From Candidatus Zixiibacteriota bacterium (lineage in GTDB: Bacteria; Zixibacteria; MSB-5A5; GN15; FEB-12), in assembly GCA_023700785.1 (NCBI GenBank), contig JAMPYH010000072.1, positions 1-9,830 of the forward strand: a stretch of DNA of 9,830 nt. Direction: 5' to 3'. The position numbers were made by a program, and so were the translations under genes. The notes beneath the pieces were generated by a model, which saw only the letters and a list, made by a program, of their open reading frames with translations, was not told the DNA's origin and searched no databases. Shown here one piece after another: positions 1-5,266 of this stretch. The stretch's first letter is position 1. The number at the start of each line of letters is the position of its first letter.

Positions 1-303
1 AGTTCCCAATCATCAGTTCTCAAACCGTAATCAAGGCGATGTCCTCGCGGGTTATCCGTCCCTACCGAAGTGAAATGTCCGGCCGAGCGATCGTCCGGCG
101 CGCTCACATCGGTGCCAACGACATCCGGATTGTTGACCATATTGGCATGGCAGCATCGCGCTCGGCGCTTTGGCCACAGTGCTGGTGGACGACGGATGAA
201 TGTAGCTTCGTCCCGTCGAAAGGTCCGCGGGATCGGCACCGGCCAAACAGACGCCGGCCAGCAAGAGCCCGAGTAGGATTATCAAAGTGATACGAAACAG
301 CAT
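1..303 (-). pseudogene. N-terminal part of a secreted protein, frame apparently broken; runs off the left edge
   Basis: Reading leftward from ATG at 303, the first 25 or so residues form a clear signal peptide: MLFR, then a hydrophobic core of I/L/G/A, then a likely cleavage near VCLAGA-DPA. GGAG at 315-312 lies 8 bases before this ATG and supports the start. The frame stays open only to a stop at 52-54. From about position 140 leftward a different frame (codons starting at 140, 137 and so on) has strong purine-first, coding-like codon use and is open to position 1. A one-base shift between about 180 and 140 would join the two. I read this as the start of an exported protein with a frameshift, either real or an assembly error. 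A short protein ending at 52 is the alternative. The family is not recognised, and the rest of the gene lies outside the window. Confidence 0.4.
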
Positions 304-648
304 GCATTTATCTCCGCTCGGCAACGCCAGCAACCGGCCCGGCCGATCTGGGTTGAGAACAAGTACGATTTTTCGTGTATGGCAGGTCAAACTTCGGCCA
401 GCGCCTTCAATGCAAGTGCGCCAAGCATGGTCGGTGACCCAAAGGCAGGAACTTCCATGGTCCAGCCGTAAACCAAGTACTGGACTAAATTAGCAACGAT
501 TGCGCCAAAGTCAAGACGAAATAGTCTATGTTTGGGTGGGATTATTCGCTTTTGTCCGATTTCCAAACAGGAGCACTCAAATGCTGATCCGCCGAAAGCA
601 CCCTTCACCGATGGGAAACTAAATCACTCCGCTTTTGTTCTCGTTGGC
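304..648. other. Intergenic region between divergent genes
   Basis: These 345 bases separate the minus-strand secreted-protein start (303) from the plus-strand VOC gene (649). I see no convincing -35/-10 pair for either gene, no RNA gene and no strong terminator. Two items stand out. A 13-codon ORF with an ideal ribosome binding site lies at 581-622. A minus-strand frame ending at 387 has protein-like composition over roughly 387-525 and could be a gene remnant. Confidence 0.5.
581..622 (+). CDS. Possible 13-codon leader ORF before the VOC gene
   Basis: AGGAG at 569-573 sits 7 bases before ATG 581, which is the best Shine-Dalgarno/start pair in this region. The frame reads MLIRRKHPSPMGN and stops with TAA at 620-622. 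That is 26 bases before the VOC ATG, which itself has no recognisable Shine-Dalgarno sequence. The arrangement would suit translational coupling or reinitiation from a leader peptide. It could equally be chance. There is no similarity or codon evidence that the peptide itself matters. Confidence 0.2.
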   Translation: MLIRRKHPSPMGN

Positions 649-1143
649 ATGAATACGCAATCTAAACCAATAGATGCCGGCACAGTTATAGGTCATGTTC
701 ACTTGAAGGTGGCGGATCTTGATCGCGCGATAAAGTTTTACACTGAAGTTCTTGGCTTCGAAGTTGTCGCCCGGATGGGCAGGGCGGCCGCGTTTCTCTC
801 AGCGGGAGGGTATCATCACCATATCGGTCTGAACACCTGGGAATCCAATGGCGGGTCGCGCCCGCCACGCGGGACCACCGGGCTGTATCATTTCGCGCTC
901 CTGCTTCCCTCGCGTCACGCGTTGGCGACAACGCTCAAGCGGTTGTTGGAGCATGGCTGGCCGATCGATGGCGCGGCGGATCACGGGGTCAGCGAGGCGG
1001 TTTACTTGCGGGATCCCGACGGGAACGGGATCGAGATCTATAGGGATCGCCCGCGGGAGCAGTGGCCGAAGAACCCGGACGGAACGTACGCGATGGTCTC
1101 CGACCCGCTGGATCTGGATGATCTGCTCAAGGAATCAAACTAG
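649..1143 (+). CDS. VOC-superfamily protein, single CatE-like module
   Basis: A 164-residue protein of the vicinal oxygen chelate fold, closest in pattern to the N-terminal module of CatE-type catechol-2,3-dioxygenases. The paired beta-alpha-beta-beta-beta units begin at residues 15-36 (GHVHLKVADLDRAIKFYTEV) and near residue 78 (GLYHFALLLP). Candidate metal ligands are H18, H57 or H58 in the GGYHHHIGLN loop, H81, and E129 in DPDGNGIEIYRDRP. CatE itself has two such modules (about 280 residues), whereas this protein has one and probably acts as a homodimer. The substrate cannot be read from the sequence; ring-cleavage dioxygenase, glyoxalase-like or other VOC chemistry are all possible. The frame is open upstream to a TTG at 532, but the residues before M649 look non-conserved, so I place the start at 649. 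The gene is convergent with the membrane-protein gene that ends at 1166. Confidence 0.9.
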   Translation: MNTQSKPIDAGTVIGHVHLKVADLDRAIKFYTEVLGFEVVARMGRAAAFLSAGGYHHHIGLNTWESNGGSRPPRGTTGLYHFALLLPSRHALATTLKRLLEHGWPIDGAADHGVSEAVYLRDPDGNGIEIYRDRPREQWPKNPDGTYAMVSDPLDLDDLLKESN

Positions 1144-1165
1144 CTCCCAATTTAGCCGTGCTTTG

Positions 1166-1444
1166 TCAGGTCGTGACGATCCAATACGCGATTACGCCGA
1201 TCACAATAACTCCGCCTCCCCAAATAAGCAGACTGATCCGGGTAAAACTCTTCGGCGACACGATCAAAGGGACAAGTCCGACCACAACTCCGATGATCAG
1301 CGCCAGCGCGCCAAGGATTCCAATCCCCATCACCAGGAAGAGCGCACCCCCCGATTCGTCGACGGTCACGGTCCCCCAACAAAACAGCAAGAGTAAACAG
1401 CCGGCAATGATCGCTGCCTCAGCAAGCGATATCAGCGCTTTCAT
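1166..1444 (-). CDS. Small three-helix membrane protein, unknown function
   Basis: A 92-residue, very hydrophobic protein. Predicted membrane segments lie at about residues 4-23, 34-61 (long and glycine-rich) and 71-90. A short loop around residues 28-33 (VDESGG) and another near 63-70 (SPKSFTRI) separate them. AGGAGGG stands 5 bases before ATG 1444, a near-perfect Shine-Dalgarno, which argues that this is a real gene and fixes the start. No catalytic motif or named family is recognised. Only 22 bases separate its stop from the stop of the convergent VOC gene, and no clear shared terminator is visible there. It is probably transcribed on its own, since the next minus-strand gene upstream ends 198 bp away. 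Confidence 0.75.
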   Translation of the reverse strand: MKALISLAEAAIIAGCLLLLFCWGTVTVDESGGALFLVMGIGILGALALIIGVVVGLVPLIVSPKSFTRISLLIWGGGVIVIGVIAYWIVTT

Positions 1445-1564
1445 CGGTTCCCTCCTGATTCTGTTGACCTGCTTTGATTATTTACTACGAATTCCGCGAA
1501 ATTTCCGAGATCCCCGGGCGATACTGCTACAATCTCGAGTATCTGTCAGAAAATGTCAATCGCC

Positions 1565-1576
1565 AAAAAAGGGGGG
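1565..1576. repeat. A6G6 homopolymer junction
   Basis: Six A followed directly by six G (C6T6 on the minus strand) lie in the gap between the PhnB-like gene and the small membrane-protein gene, both of which read leftward. On the minus strand a weak stem (AGCA/TGCT, 1577-1586) precedes the C6T6 run, so it could act as a poor intrinsic terminator for the PhnB-like gene. Runs of this kind are prone to slippage. Confidence 0.4.
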
Positions 1577-1642
1577 AGCATCTGCTGAAGACCATTTCCG
1601 CCGCGCTGAGGGATACGGTCTCCAATCACGTGGCACATACCC

Positions 1643-2110
1643 TCACCCCTCAACCGCTCGCTGCATCGCCGCGAGATCGATCTTGACCATCGTGTTGATC
1701 GCCGCCATCACCCGCTCAGTCGTCGCGGCGTCTCGCGACAGCCATTCGGCTGTTTTGCTCGGGACTATCTGCCAGGAGATACCAAATCGGTCGGTCAGCC
1801 AGCCGCACATCAATTCAGTCCCGCCGTCGCCGAGCCGGCTCCAGTAATGATCGATCTCCTCCTGAGTATCACAGCCTATCACAAATGAAACCGCGGGGGA
1901 GTGGGAATAATGGGAACCACCGTTGAGCGCGAGGAACTGTTCGCCATTGAGTTCAAAGAAAACCACCATCACGGAGCCCTTGGGACCGGGGCCGGACTCA
2001 CCATATTGGACCACTTTATTGATTCTCGACTCCTTGAACACGGTCAGGTAGAACTTCGCGGCTTCTTCCGCCTGGGTGTCAAACCAGAGACAGGGATACG
2101 GCTTATGCAT
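1643..2110 (-). CDS. PhnB-like VOC protein (3-demethylubiquinone methyltransferase-like domain)
   Basis: A 155-residue protein of the PhnB/YjdN group (Pfam '3-dmu-9_3-mt'), a branch of the VOC superfamily. Features typical of the family are KPYPCLWFDTQAEEAAKFY at residues 3-21, a strand ending QFLALNGG at 58-65, SFVIGCDTQEEIDHYW at 75-90, and the signature CGWLTDRFGISWQIVP at 102-117. The length matches the family. Despite the Pfam name, most members are not shown to be methyltransferases, and the substrate is unknown. The ATG at 2110 is chosen because AAGGAG lies 6 bases before it and the family homology begins there. The frame is open further upstream to 2194, but that stretch overlaps the likely promoter. 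The TGA stop is embedded in a CCCTCACC sequence like the ends of the repeats described elsewhere in this window. Confidence 0.92.
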   Translation of the reverse strand: MHKPYPCLWFDTQAEEAAKFYLTVFKESRINKVVQYGESGPGPKGSVMVVFFELNGEQFLALNGGSHYSHSPAVSFVIGCDTQEEIDHYWSRLGDGGTELMCGWLTDRFGISWQIVPSKTAEWLSRDAATTERVMAAINTMVKIDLAAMQRAVEG

Positions 2111-2165
2111 CAGCGCTCCTTGGTTTGTGTCTGTCGCGAGTGATAGTAAAGATGATACGTCGCTT

Positions 2166-2194
2166 AACATATAATAGTGGACCAACGATGGCAA
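2166..2194 (-). promoter_or_regulatory. Candidate sigma70-type promoter for the PhnB-like gene
   Basis: On the minus strand, TTGCCA (2194-2189) and TATGTT (2171-2166) are separated by 17 bases. The predicted transcript would start near 2159, about 50 bases before ATG 2110, leaving room for the AAGGAG ribosome binding site. A second AT-rich hexamer (TATCAT, 2157-2152) lies just downstream. Called by eye only. Confidence 0.45.
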
Positions 2195-2236
2195 TCACAT
2201 TGAGACATTCCCCCAAGCTCGCGGATGGCGACGATT

Positions 2237-2281
2237 TCTTCCTCCCCCTGGGAGAGGATGTCACGAAGCGACAGGTGAGGG
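2237..2281 (+). repeat. REP-like double-hairpin repeat, diverged copy
   Basis: The order is CTTC, a first hairpin (CTCCC 2242-2246 with GGGAG 2250-2254), a second hairpin (TGTC 2259-2262 with GACA 2270-2273 around CGAAG), then GGTGAGGG. The same order (pyrimidine-rich arm, CTCCC/GGGAG stem, second small stem, TGAGGG) occurs at 4300-4342, and in reverse at 4191-4240. The three share layout and end sequence but differ in stem bases in a partly compensated way. Such elements are non-coding and dispersed in many bacterial genomes. Confidence 0.6.
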
Positions 2282-2335
2282 CTTGTCTGAGAGAAACAAG
2301 CGAGACATCGCCCCGCCCTGTCTCGAAAGCGGGGC
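2281..2335. other. Overlapping inverted repeats with pseudoknot geometry
   Basis: Three stems can be drawn. GCTTGT (2281-2286) pairs with ACAAGC (2296-2301). CGAGACA (2301-2307) pairs with TGTCTCG (2319-2325). GCCCCGC (2310-2316) pairs with GCGGGGC (2329-2335). The second and third are perfect 7-bp stems, and the 5' arm of the third lies inside the loop of the second. They are therefore either alternatives or an H-type pseudoknot with connecting segments of 2, 2 and 3 bases. The element begins 18 bases beyond the stop of the minus-strand gene 2354-2920, so it would be part of that gene's 3' end. No T-run follows. Confidence 0.5.
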
Positions 2336-2353
2336 ATGCCGCCAGTCAGAGAC

Positions 2354-2920
2354 TCACATTTTCGGCCAGAGCCAACCAAACGTCCCCGCCGTCACCAGCG
2401 CGTACACCAGACCGTCGATCATCAGCTTGATGTTCGTCCACCAGTTCCGTCCGTACCAGATCGAGCTCTGCGCCAGCGCGAACGCGTACCCCATGAACGC
2501 CGCCGCTCCGACTATGCGAAACGCGCTCAAGTACTGATCCGGACCATACGTCACCGCGTGGCTCGCGATATACGCCGAAAAAAGGCTGATCACCAGGCCA
2601 TACAAAAACCACTGCGCGAGGCTTTTCCCCATAGTGAACGGACCGTTCTTCAGCACGGTCAGCACGATCACCGGCCCCTTGTTCAGCTTCTCGATATACT
2701 CGGGCGACTTCATATCCTTCATCGAATCAGTCCGCGGCAGGAAGTAGTCGCCGGGCGGAATCTTGAACGGGCGCAATGCCGACTGCACCGCGTCCTGGTC
2801 CGGGATCTTTTTGATGTCATTCGCGTGATATTTCAGCGCCATGTGCATGATCGAGCTGACGACAAAGACCAGCACGGCGGAGAGCAGTATCGGCGCCCAT
2901 AACGCGGCCAGAAAGTCCAT
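2354..2920 (-). CDS. Four-helix membrane protein of unknown function
   Basis: A 188-residue protein with predicted membrane helices at about residues 5-29, 99-121, 131-150 and 168-186. Between helices 1 and 2 is a 70-residue, charged, probably soluble segment with KIPPGDYFLPRTDSMKDMKS (53-72) and GPVIVLTVLKNGPFTMGKS (82-100). A tryptophan-rich motif, SSIWYGRNWWTNIK (152-165), links helices 3 and 4. The protein looks like a conserved membrane family, but I cannot name it or assign a function. AGAGGAGG ends 6 bases before ATG 2920 and decides the start. The gene stands alone, facing away from ymdB across a 435-bp gap, and its 3' end runs into structured repeats (2237-2335). Confidence 0.85.
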   Translation of the reverse strand: MDFLAALWAPILLSAVLVFVVSSIMHMALKYHANDIKKIPDQDAVQSALRPFKIPPGDYFLPRTDSMKDMKSPEYIEKLNKGPVIVLTVLKNGPFTMGKSLAQWFLYGLVISLFSAYIASHAVTYGPDQYLSAFRIVGAAAFMGYAFALAQSSIWYGRNWWTNIKLMIDGLVYALVTAGTFGWLWPKM

Positions 2921-2973
2921 AGTTTCCTCCTCTGATGGTTGCCCGGATGCTTTGGATATGGCTATGACTCAGA

Positions 2974-3002
2974 TTGACAGAACGCGATGTGGATTATATA
3001 CG
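2974..3002 (+). promoter_or_regulatory. Sigma70-type promoter, target unclear
   Basis: A perfect TTGACA (2974-2979) is followed after 17 bases by TATACG (2997-3002), with TATATA also readable at 2995-3000 (15-base spacing). It points rightward into a region with no convincing gene before ymdB, about 350 bases away. A closer promoter serves ymdB better, so this one may make a short RNA or drive the 48-codon ORF at 3054. Confidence 0.45.
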
Positions 3003-3159
3003 GGGAGGGATAAGCCGGCGCAAGGATTTAAAGGGAAAGAGAATAAGGTCTCAATGGAATTTCATGGTCGATACTTCAAATGCTGTGTTGATTATCCGAC
3101 AGAGAGTGAACTTAGACCTTTGACCACGCGGATCGAGGTCATGATTCGCGACAGAGATC

Positions 3160-3190
3160 GGAAAGATAATAAACCCACCCGAGGGGTGGG
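3160..3190 (-). terminator. Hairpin with T-rich tail on the minus strand
   Basis: CCCACCC (3174-3180) and GGGTGGG (3184-3190) form a perfect 7-bp stem with a 3-base loop. Read on the minus strand, the stem is followed by TTTATTATCTTT (3173-3162), which resembles an intrinsic terminator. No minus-strand gene feeds into it from the right, so it would stop antisense transcription. On the plus strand it is just a hairpin without a T-run. Confidence 0.35.
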
Positions 3191-3233
3191 GCACAGTTGA
3201 GTCCACGCAGGCCGGGGCGTAATGGTTTTGCGC

Positions 3234-3262
3234 TTGACCCTTCAGGGACCTTTCCGTACACT
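3234..3262 (+). promoter_or_regulatory. Sigma70-type promoter for ymdB
   Basis: TTGACC (3234-3239) and TACACT (3257-3262) are separated by 17 bases. Transcription would start near 3269, giving a leader of about 85 bases before ATG 3356. No strong Shine-Dalgarno is visible in that leader; AGAAAG at 3342-3347 is the nearest purine run. Confidence 0.5.
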
Positions 3263-3355
3263 CCCGGTACCTTTAATCACGCGTCCGGGTGGGGCAGGCG
3301 GAACCTCCCGACCGTTCAACCGCATAACCTTGTCCCGCCTTAGAAAGCGTTTTTC

Positions 3356-4186
3356 ATGCCTCTGTTCACCCTCATGTTCATCGCCGATATCTGCGGCCGT
3401 CCCGGTCGCCAGGCGGCGGCGCACATGATCAAACCGCTCAAAGAGAAATATGGCGCGGATTATGTTATCGCCAATGTCGAAAACGCCGCCGGCGGCTTCG
3501 GCGTCACCCCCGAGATGTCCCGCAAAATGTTCTCCTACGGCATCAACCTGCAAACCTCCGGCAATCATATCTGGGATCGGGTTGACATTATCGAGTATTT
3601 CGAGTCGCAGTCGCCGAAATTGATCCGTCCGGCGAACTATCCCCCCGGCACTCCCGGTGTCGGCTCGTATCTCGACACGGTCGGTGACATCAAAGTTGGC
3701 GTCATCAATATGATGGGGCGGACCTACATGGCGCCGCTGGATGATCCGTTCCGGGTCGCCAAGCGGGAAGTAGCCCAACTCTCCAACGAGACCAATATCA
3801 TCTTTATGGATTTCCACGCAGAAGCTACTTCCGAAAAGCAGGCGATGATGTACTTCCTGGATGGCCGCGTCTCGGCGATTGTCGGGACACATACCCATGT
3901 CCAGACCGCCGACGAGCAGATCACCGCGCGCGGCACAGCCTATCTGACCGATGCCGGCATGACCGGCCCGCATGATTCGATCATCGGGATGGATGTAGGT
4001 CCATCGCTCGGGAGATTTTTAACCGGCATGCCAAAACGGTTCACCTGCGCCAGTGGGGATGTCCGGATATCGGGGGTGGTGATACGGGTTGATGTGGAAT
4101 CCGGAAGGGCTGAGCATATCGAGCGGTTTGTGTTGCCGTTTGATATCAACAACGCGCAACAGGATGTCTTTAACGAGCCGGAATGA
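3356..4186 (+). CDS. ymdB: YmdB-family metallophosphoesterase (TIGR00282 type)
   Basis: A 276-residue cytoplasmic binuclear metallophosphoesterase, full length for the YmdB family, whose characterised members hydrolyse 2',3'-cyclic nucleotides. All expected metal ligands are present: D11 in FIADICGRPGR, E42 and N43 in VENAAGGFG, N70 and H71 in SGNHIWD, H154 in DFHAEATSEK, and H179 and H181 in VGTHTHVQTAD. Other family blocks are RPANYPPGTPG (91-101), GRTYMAPLDDPF (121-132) and DAGMTGPHDSIIGM, followed by a C-terminal strand with SGVVIRVDVESG. The family G in the first motif is A10 here, beside the intact ligand D11. The ATG at 3356 fits the usual N-terminus, while M7 is an alternative that would leave only one residue before the first strand. 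The gene is followed by folD on the same strand after a 195-bp spacer filled with repeats, so co-transcription is likely. YmdB and FolD genes are neighbours in a number of bacteria. Confidence 0.95.
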   Translation: MPLFTLMFIADICGRPGRQAAAHMIKPLKEKYGADYVIANVENAAGGFGVTPEMSRKMFSYGINLQTSGNHIWDRVDIIEYFESQSPKLIRPANYPPGTPGVGSYLDTVGDIKVGVINMMGRTYMAPLDDPFRVAKREVAQLSNETNIIFMDFHAEATSEKQAMMYFLDGRVSAIVGTHTHVQTADEQITARGTAYLTDAGMTGPHDSIIGMDVGPSLGRFLTGMPKRFTCASGDVRISGVVIRVDVESGRAEHIERFVLPFDINNAQQDVFNEPE

Positions 4187-4190
4187 GGCT

Positions 4191-4240
4191 CCCTCACCCT
4201 CCCGCCTCTGGCGGGCACCCTCTGCCCGAGGGACAGGGGA
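4191..4240 (-). repeat. REP-like double-hairpin repeat, inverted copy
   Basis: Starting 5 bases after the ymdB stop, this reads CCCTCACC, then a stem CCCGCC/GGCGGG (4201-4206 with 4210-4215), then ACCCTCT and a second stem-loop (about 4219-4239). It is the reverse-complement layout of the copy at 4300-4342. Aligned with that copy's reverse complement, the CCCTCA end, the loop-flanking CT/GG bases and the ACC(C/T)TCT block match, and stem bases vary. Confidence 0.6.
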
Positions 4241-4299
4241 GCTCTCTTTCGTGCGCCAAAAGTATCCTGCGGGTAAAGGCAAAACCAGGGCGGTAGATT

Positions 4300-4342
4300 C
4301 CTTCTCCCTTTGGGAGAAGGTGGCCGGAGGCCGGATGAGGGG
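4300..4342 (+). repeat. REP-like double-hairpin repeat, direct copy
   Basis: A perfect 9-bp stem, CCTTCTCCC (4300-4308) and GGGAGAAGG (4312-4320) with a TTT loop, is followed by GGCC-GGA-GGCC (4322-4332) and ends in GGATGAGGGG. Dispersed bacterial repeats of the pattern CTTCTCCC-GGGAGAAGG-TGAGGG are familiar from many genomes. With the inverted copy at 4191-4240 it frames a 59-bp spacer. It lies 39 bases before folD and will be transcribed if folD shares ymdB's promoter. Neither strand has a T-run typical of a terminator. Confidence 0.65.
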
Positions 4343-4381
4343 ACTCATTGATTCGACACGAGGATTGAAAGTGACCATTTT

Positions 4382-5266
4382 ATGACAGCTCTAATTATCG
4401 ACGGAAAACTGGTCGCGGCGGCGATCAAAGAATCACTTAAGCCGCGGATCGCTTCGCTGAAAGCGAAGGGGGTAGTTCCGGGATTGGCGGCGGTGCTGGT
4501 CGGCGATGACCCGGCATCGGCGACCTATGTCGGCGCCAAGGCGAAGGCGTGTGAAGATCTCGGGCTGTATTCTGAAGTAATACGTCAGCCGAAAGAGCTG
4601 ATCGAGCCGGCGCTGGCATCGATCATTCATGGCCTGAACGCGAACAAGAAGATCCATGGGATACTTGTGCAGTCGCCGCTTCCGAAGCATATAGACGAAG
4701 AAGCGATGACCCTGCTCATCGATCCGGCCAAAGATGTGGATGGATTTCATCCGTTTAATGTCGGGATGATGCTGATCGGCAAACCTGGGTTACTGCCATG
4801 CACGCCGCACGGGATTATCAAACTGCTCGAGCATTACCGGATCGATCCGGACGGTAAGGAAGTGGTGGTGGTCGGTCGGTCGAATATCGTCGGGAAGCCG
4901 GTCGCTGCGATGTTGATGCAAAAAGGGAAGATGGCGAACGCGACCGTGACGGTCGCGCATTCCCGCTCGAAAAATCTCTCCGAGATCACGCGCCGCGCGG
5001 ATATTTTGATCGCCGCGATCGGTCGGCCGAATACGATAACCGGCGATATGATCAAGTCGGGAGCGGTGGTGATCGATGTCGGCGTCAACCGAGTAGAGAA
5101 TCCGACTGCGAAAAAAGGATACTCGCTGGTTGGCGACGTCGATTTCGCGGCCTGCGCCGAGAAAGCCTCGTTCATTACGCCTGTACCGGGTGGGGTTGGC
5201 CCGATGACGATTGCGATGTTGATGTCCAACACCGTGACCGCGGCGGAGAAATCGACCGAAAAGTAG
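4382..5266 (+). CDS. folD: Bifunctional methylenetetrahydrofolate dehydrogenase / cyclohydrolase
   Basis: FolD interconverts 5,10-methylene-THF, 5,10-methenyl-THF and 10-formyl-THF in the cytoplasm using NAD(P), and supplies one-carbon units for purines and formyl-methionine. At 294 residues it is a normal size. The catalytic positions are intact: Y49 and K53 in ATYVGAKAKAC, Q97 in GILVQSPLP, D120 in KDVDGFHP. Other family blocks are PCTPHG (139-144), the nucleotide-binding GRSNIVGKP (165-173), ATVTVAHSRS (187-196), DILIAAIGRPN (207-217), VVIDVGVNR (229-237) and PVPGGVGPMT (267-276). The segment MQKGKMANATVTVAHS is the slightly longer form of the dinucleotide domain seen in some bacteria. ATG 4382 matches the family N-terminus; the Shine-Dalgarno is weak (GAGG lies about 18 bases upstream). 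No separate promoter is obvious, so it is probably expressed with ymdB. Confidence 0.98.
   Translation: MTALIIDGKLVAAAIKESLKPRIASLKAKGVVPGLAAVLVGDDPASATYVGAKAKACEDLGLYSEVIRQPKELIEPALASIIHGLNANKKIHGILVQSPLPKHIDEEAMTLLIDPAKDVDGFHPFNVGMMLIGKPGLLPCTPHGIIKLLEHYRIDPDGKEVVVVGRSNIVGKPVAAMLMQKGKMANATVTVAHSRSKNLSEITRRADILIAAIGRPNTITGDMIKSGAVVIDVGVNRVENPTAKKGYSLVGDVDFAACAEKASFITPVPGGVGPMTIAMLMSNTVTAAEKSTEK

Larger units (their letters stand above)
2921..3355. other. Intergenic region between divergent genes, with promoters and a hairpin
   Basis: This 435-bp stretch separates the minus-strand membrane-protein gene from plus-strand ymdB. It holds two plus-strand promoter-like pairs (2974-3002 and 3234-3262) and a perfect GC-rich hairpin (3174-3190). 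The sequence between the first promoter and the hairpin could be a short untranslated RNA or a 48-codon ORF (3054-3200). I see no RNA family signature. I found no clear minus-strand promoter for the membrane-protein gene. Confidence 0.5.

Noticed and set aside
1639..1650. CCCTCACCCCTC at the end of the PhnB-like gene as a fourth repeat copy
   Set aside because: Only the end motif is present; the two hairpins that define the other copies are missing, so it may be chance.
1158..1847. 229-codon plus-strand open frame between the VOC genes
   Set aside because: It crosses two minus-strand genes with good ribosome binding sites and recognisable products, and its own translation shows no family pattern.
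2841..3053. Upstream part of the same frame, open from 2841
   Set aside because: It overlaps the N-terminus and ribosome binding site of the well-supported minus-strand membrane-protein gene and a promoter.
3054..3200. 48-codon ORF with ATG 3054 between the first promoter and the hairpin
   Set aside because: Codon use is mixed, the ribosome binding site is weak, its end runs into the hairpin, and no motif is seen. Kept only as an alternative inside the gap description.
3242..3973. 243-codon minus-strand open frame opposite ymdB
   Set aside because: It is the antisense shadow of ymdB, whose metal-binding motifs are complete; no domain is recognisable in the antisense protein.
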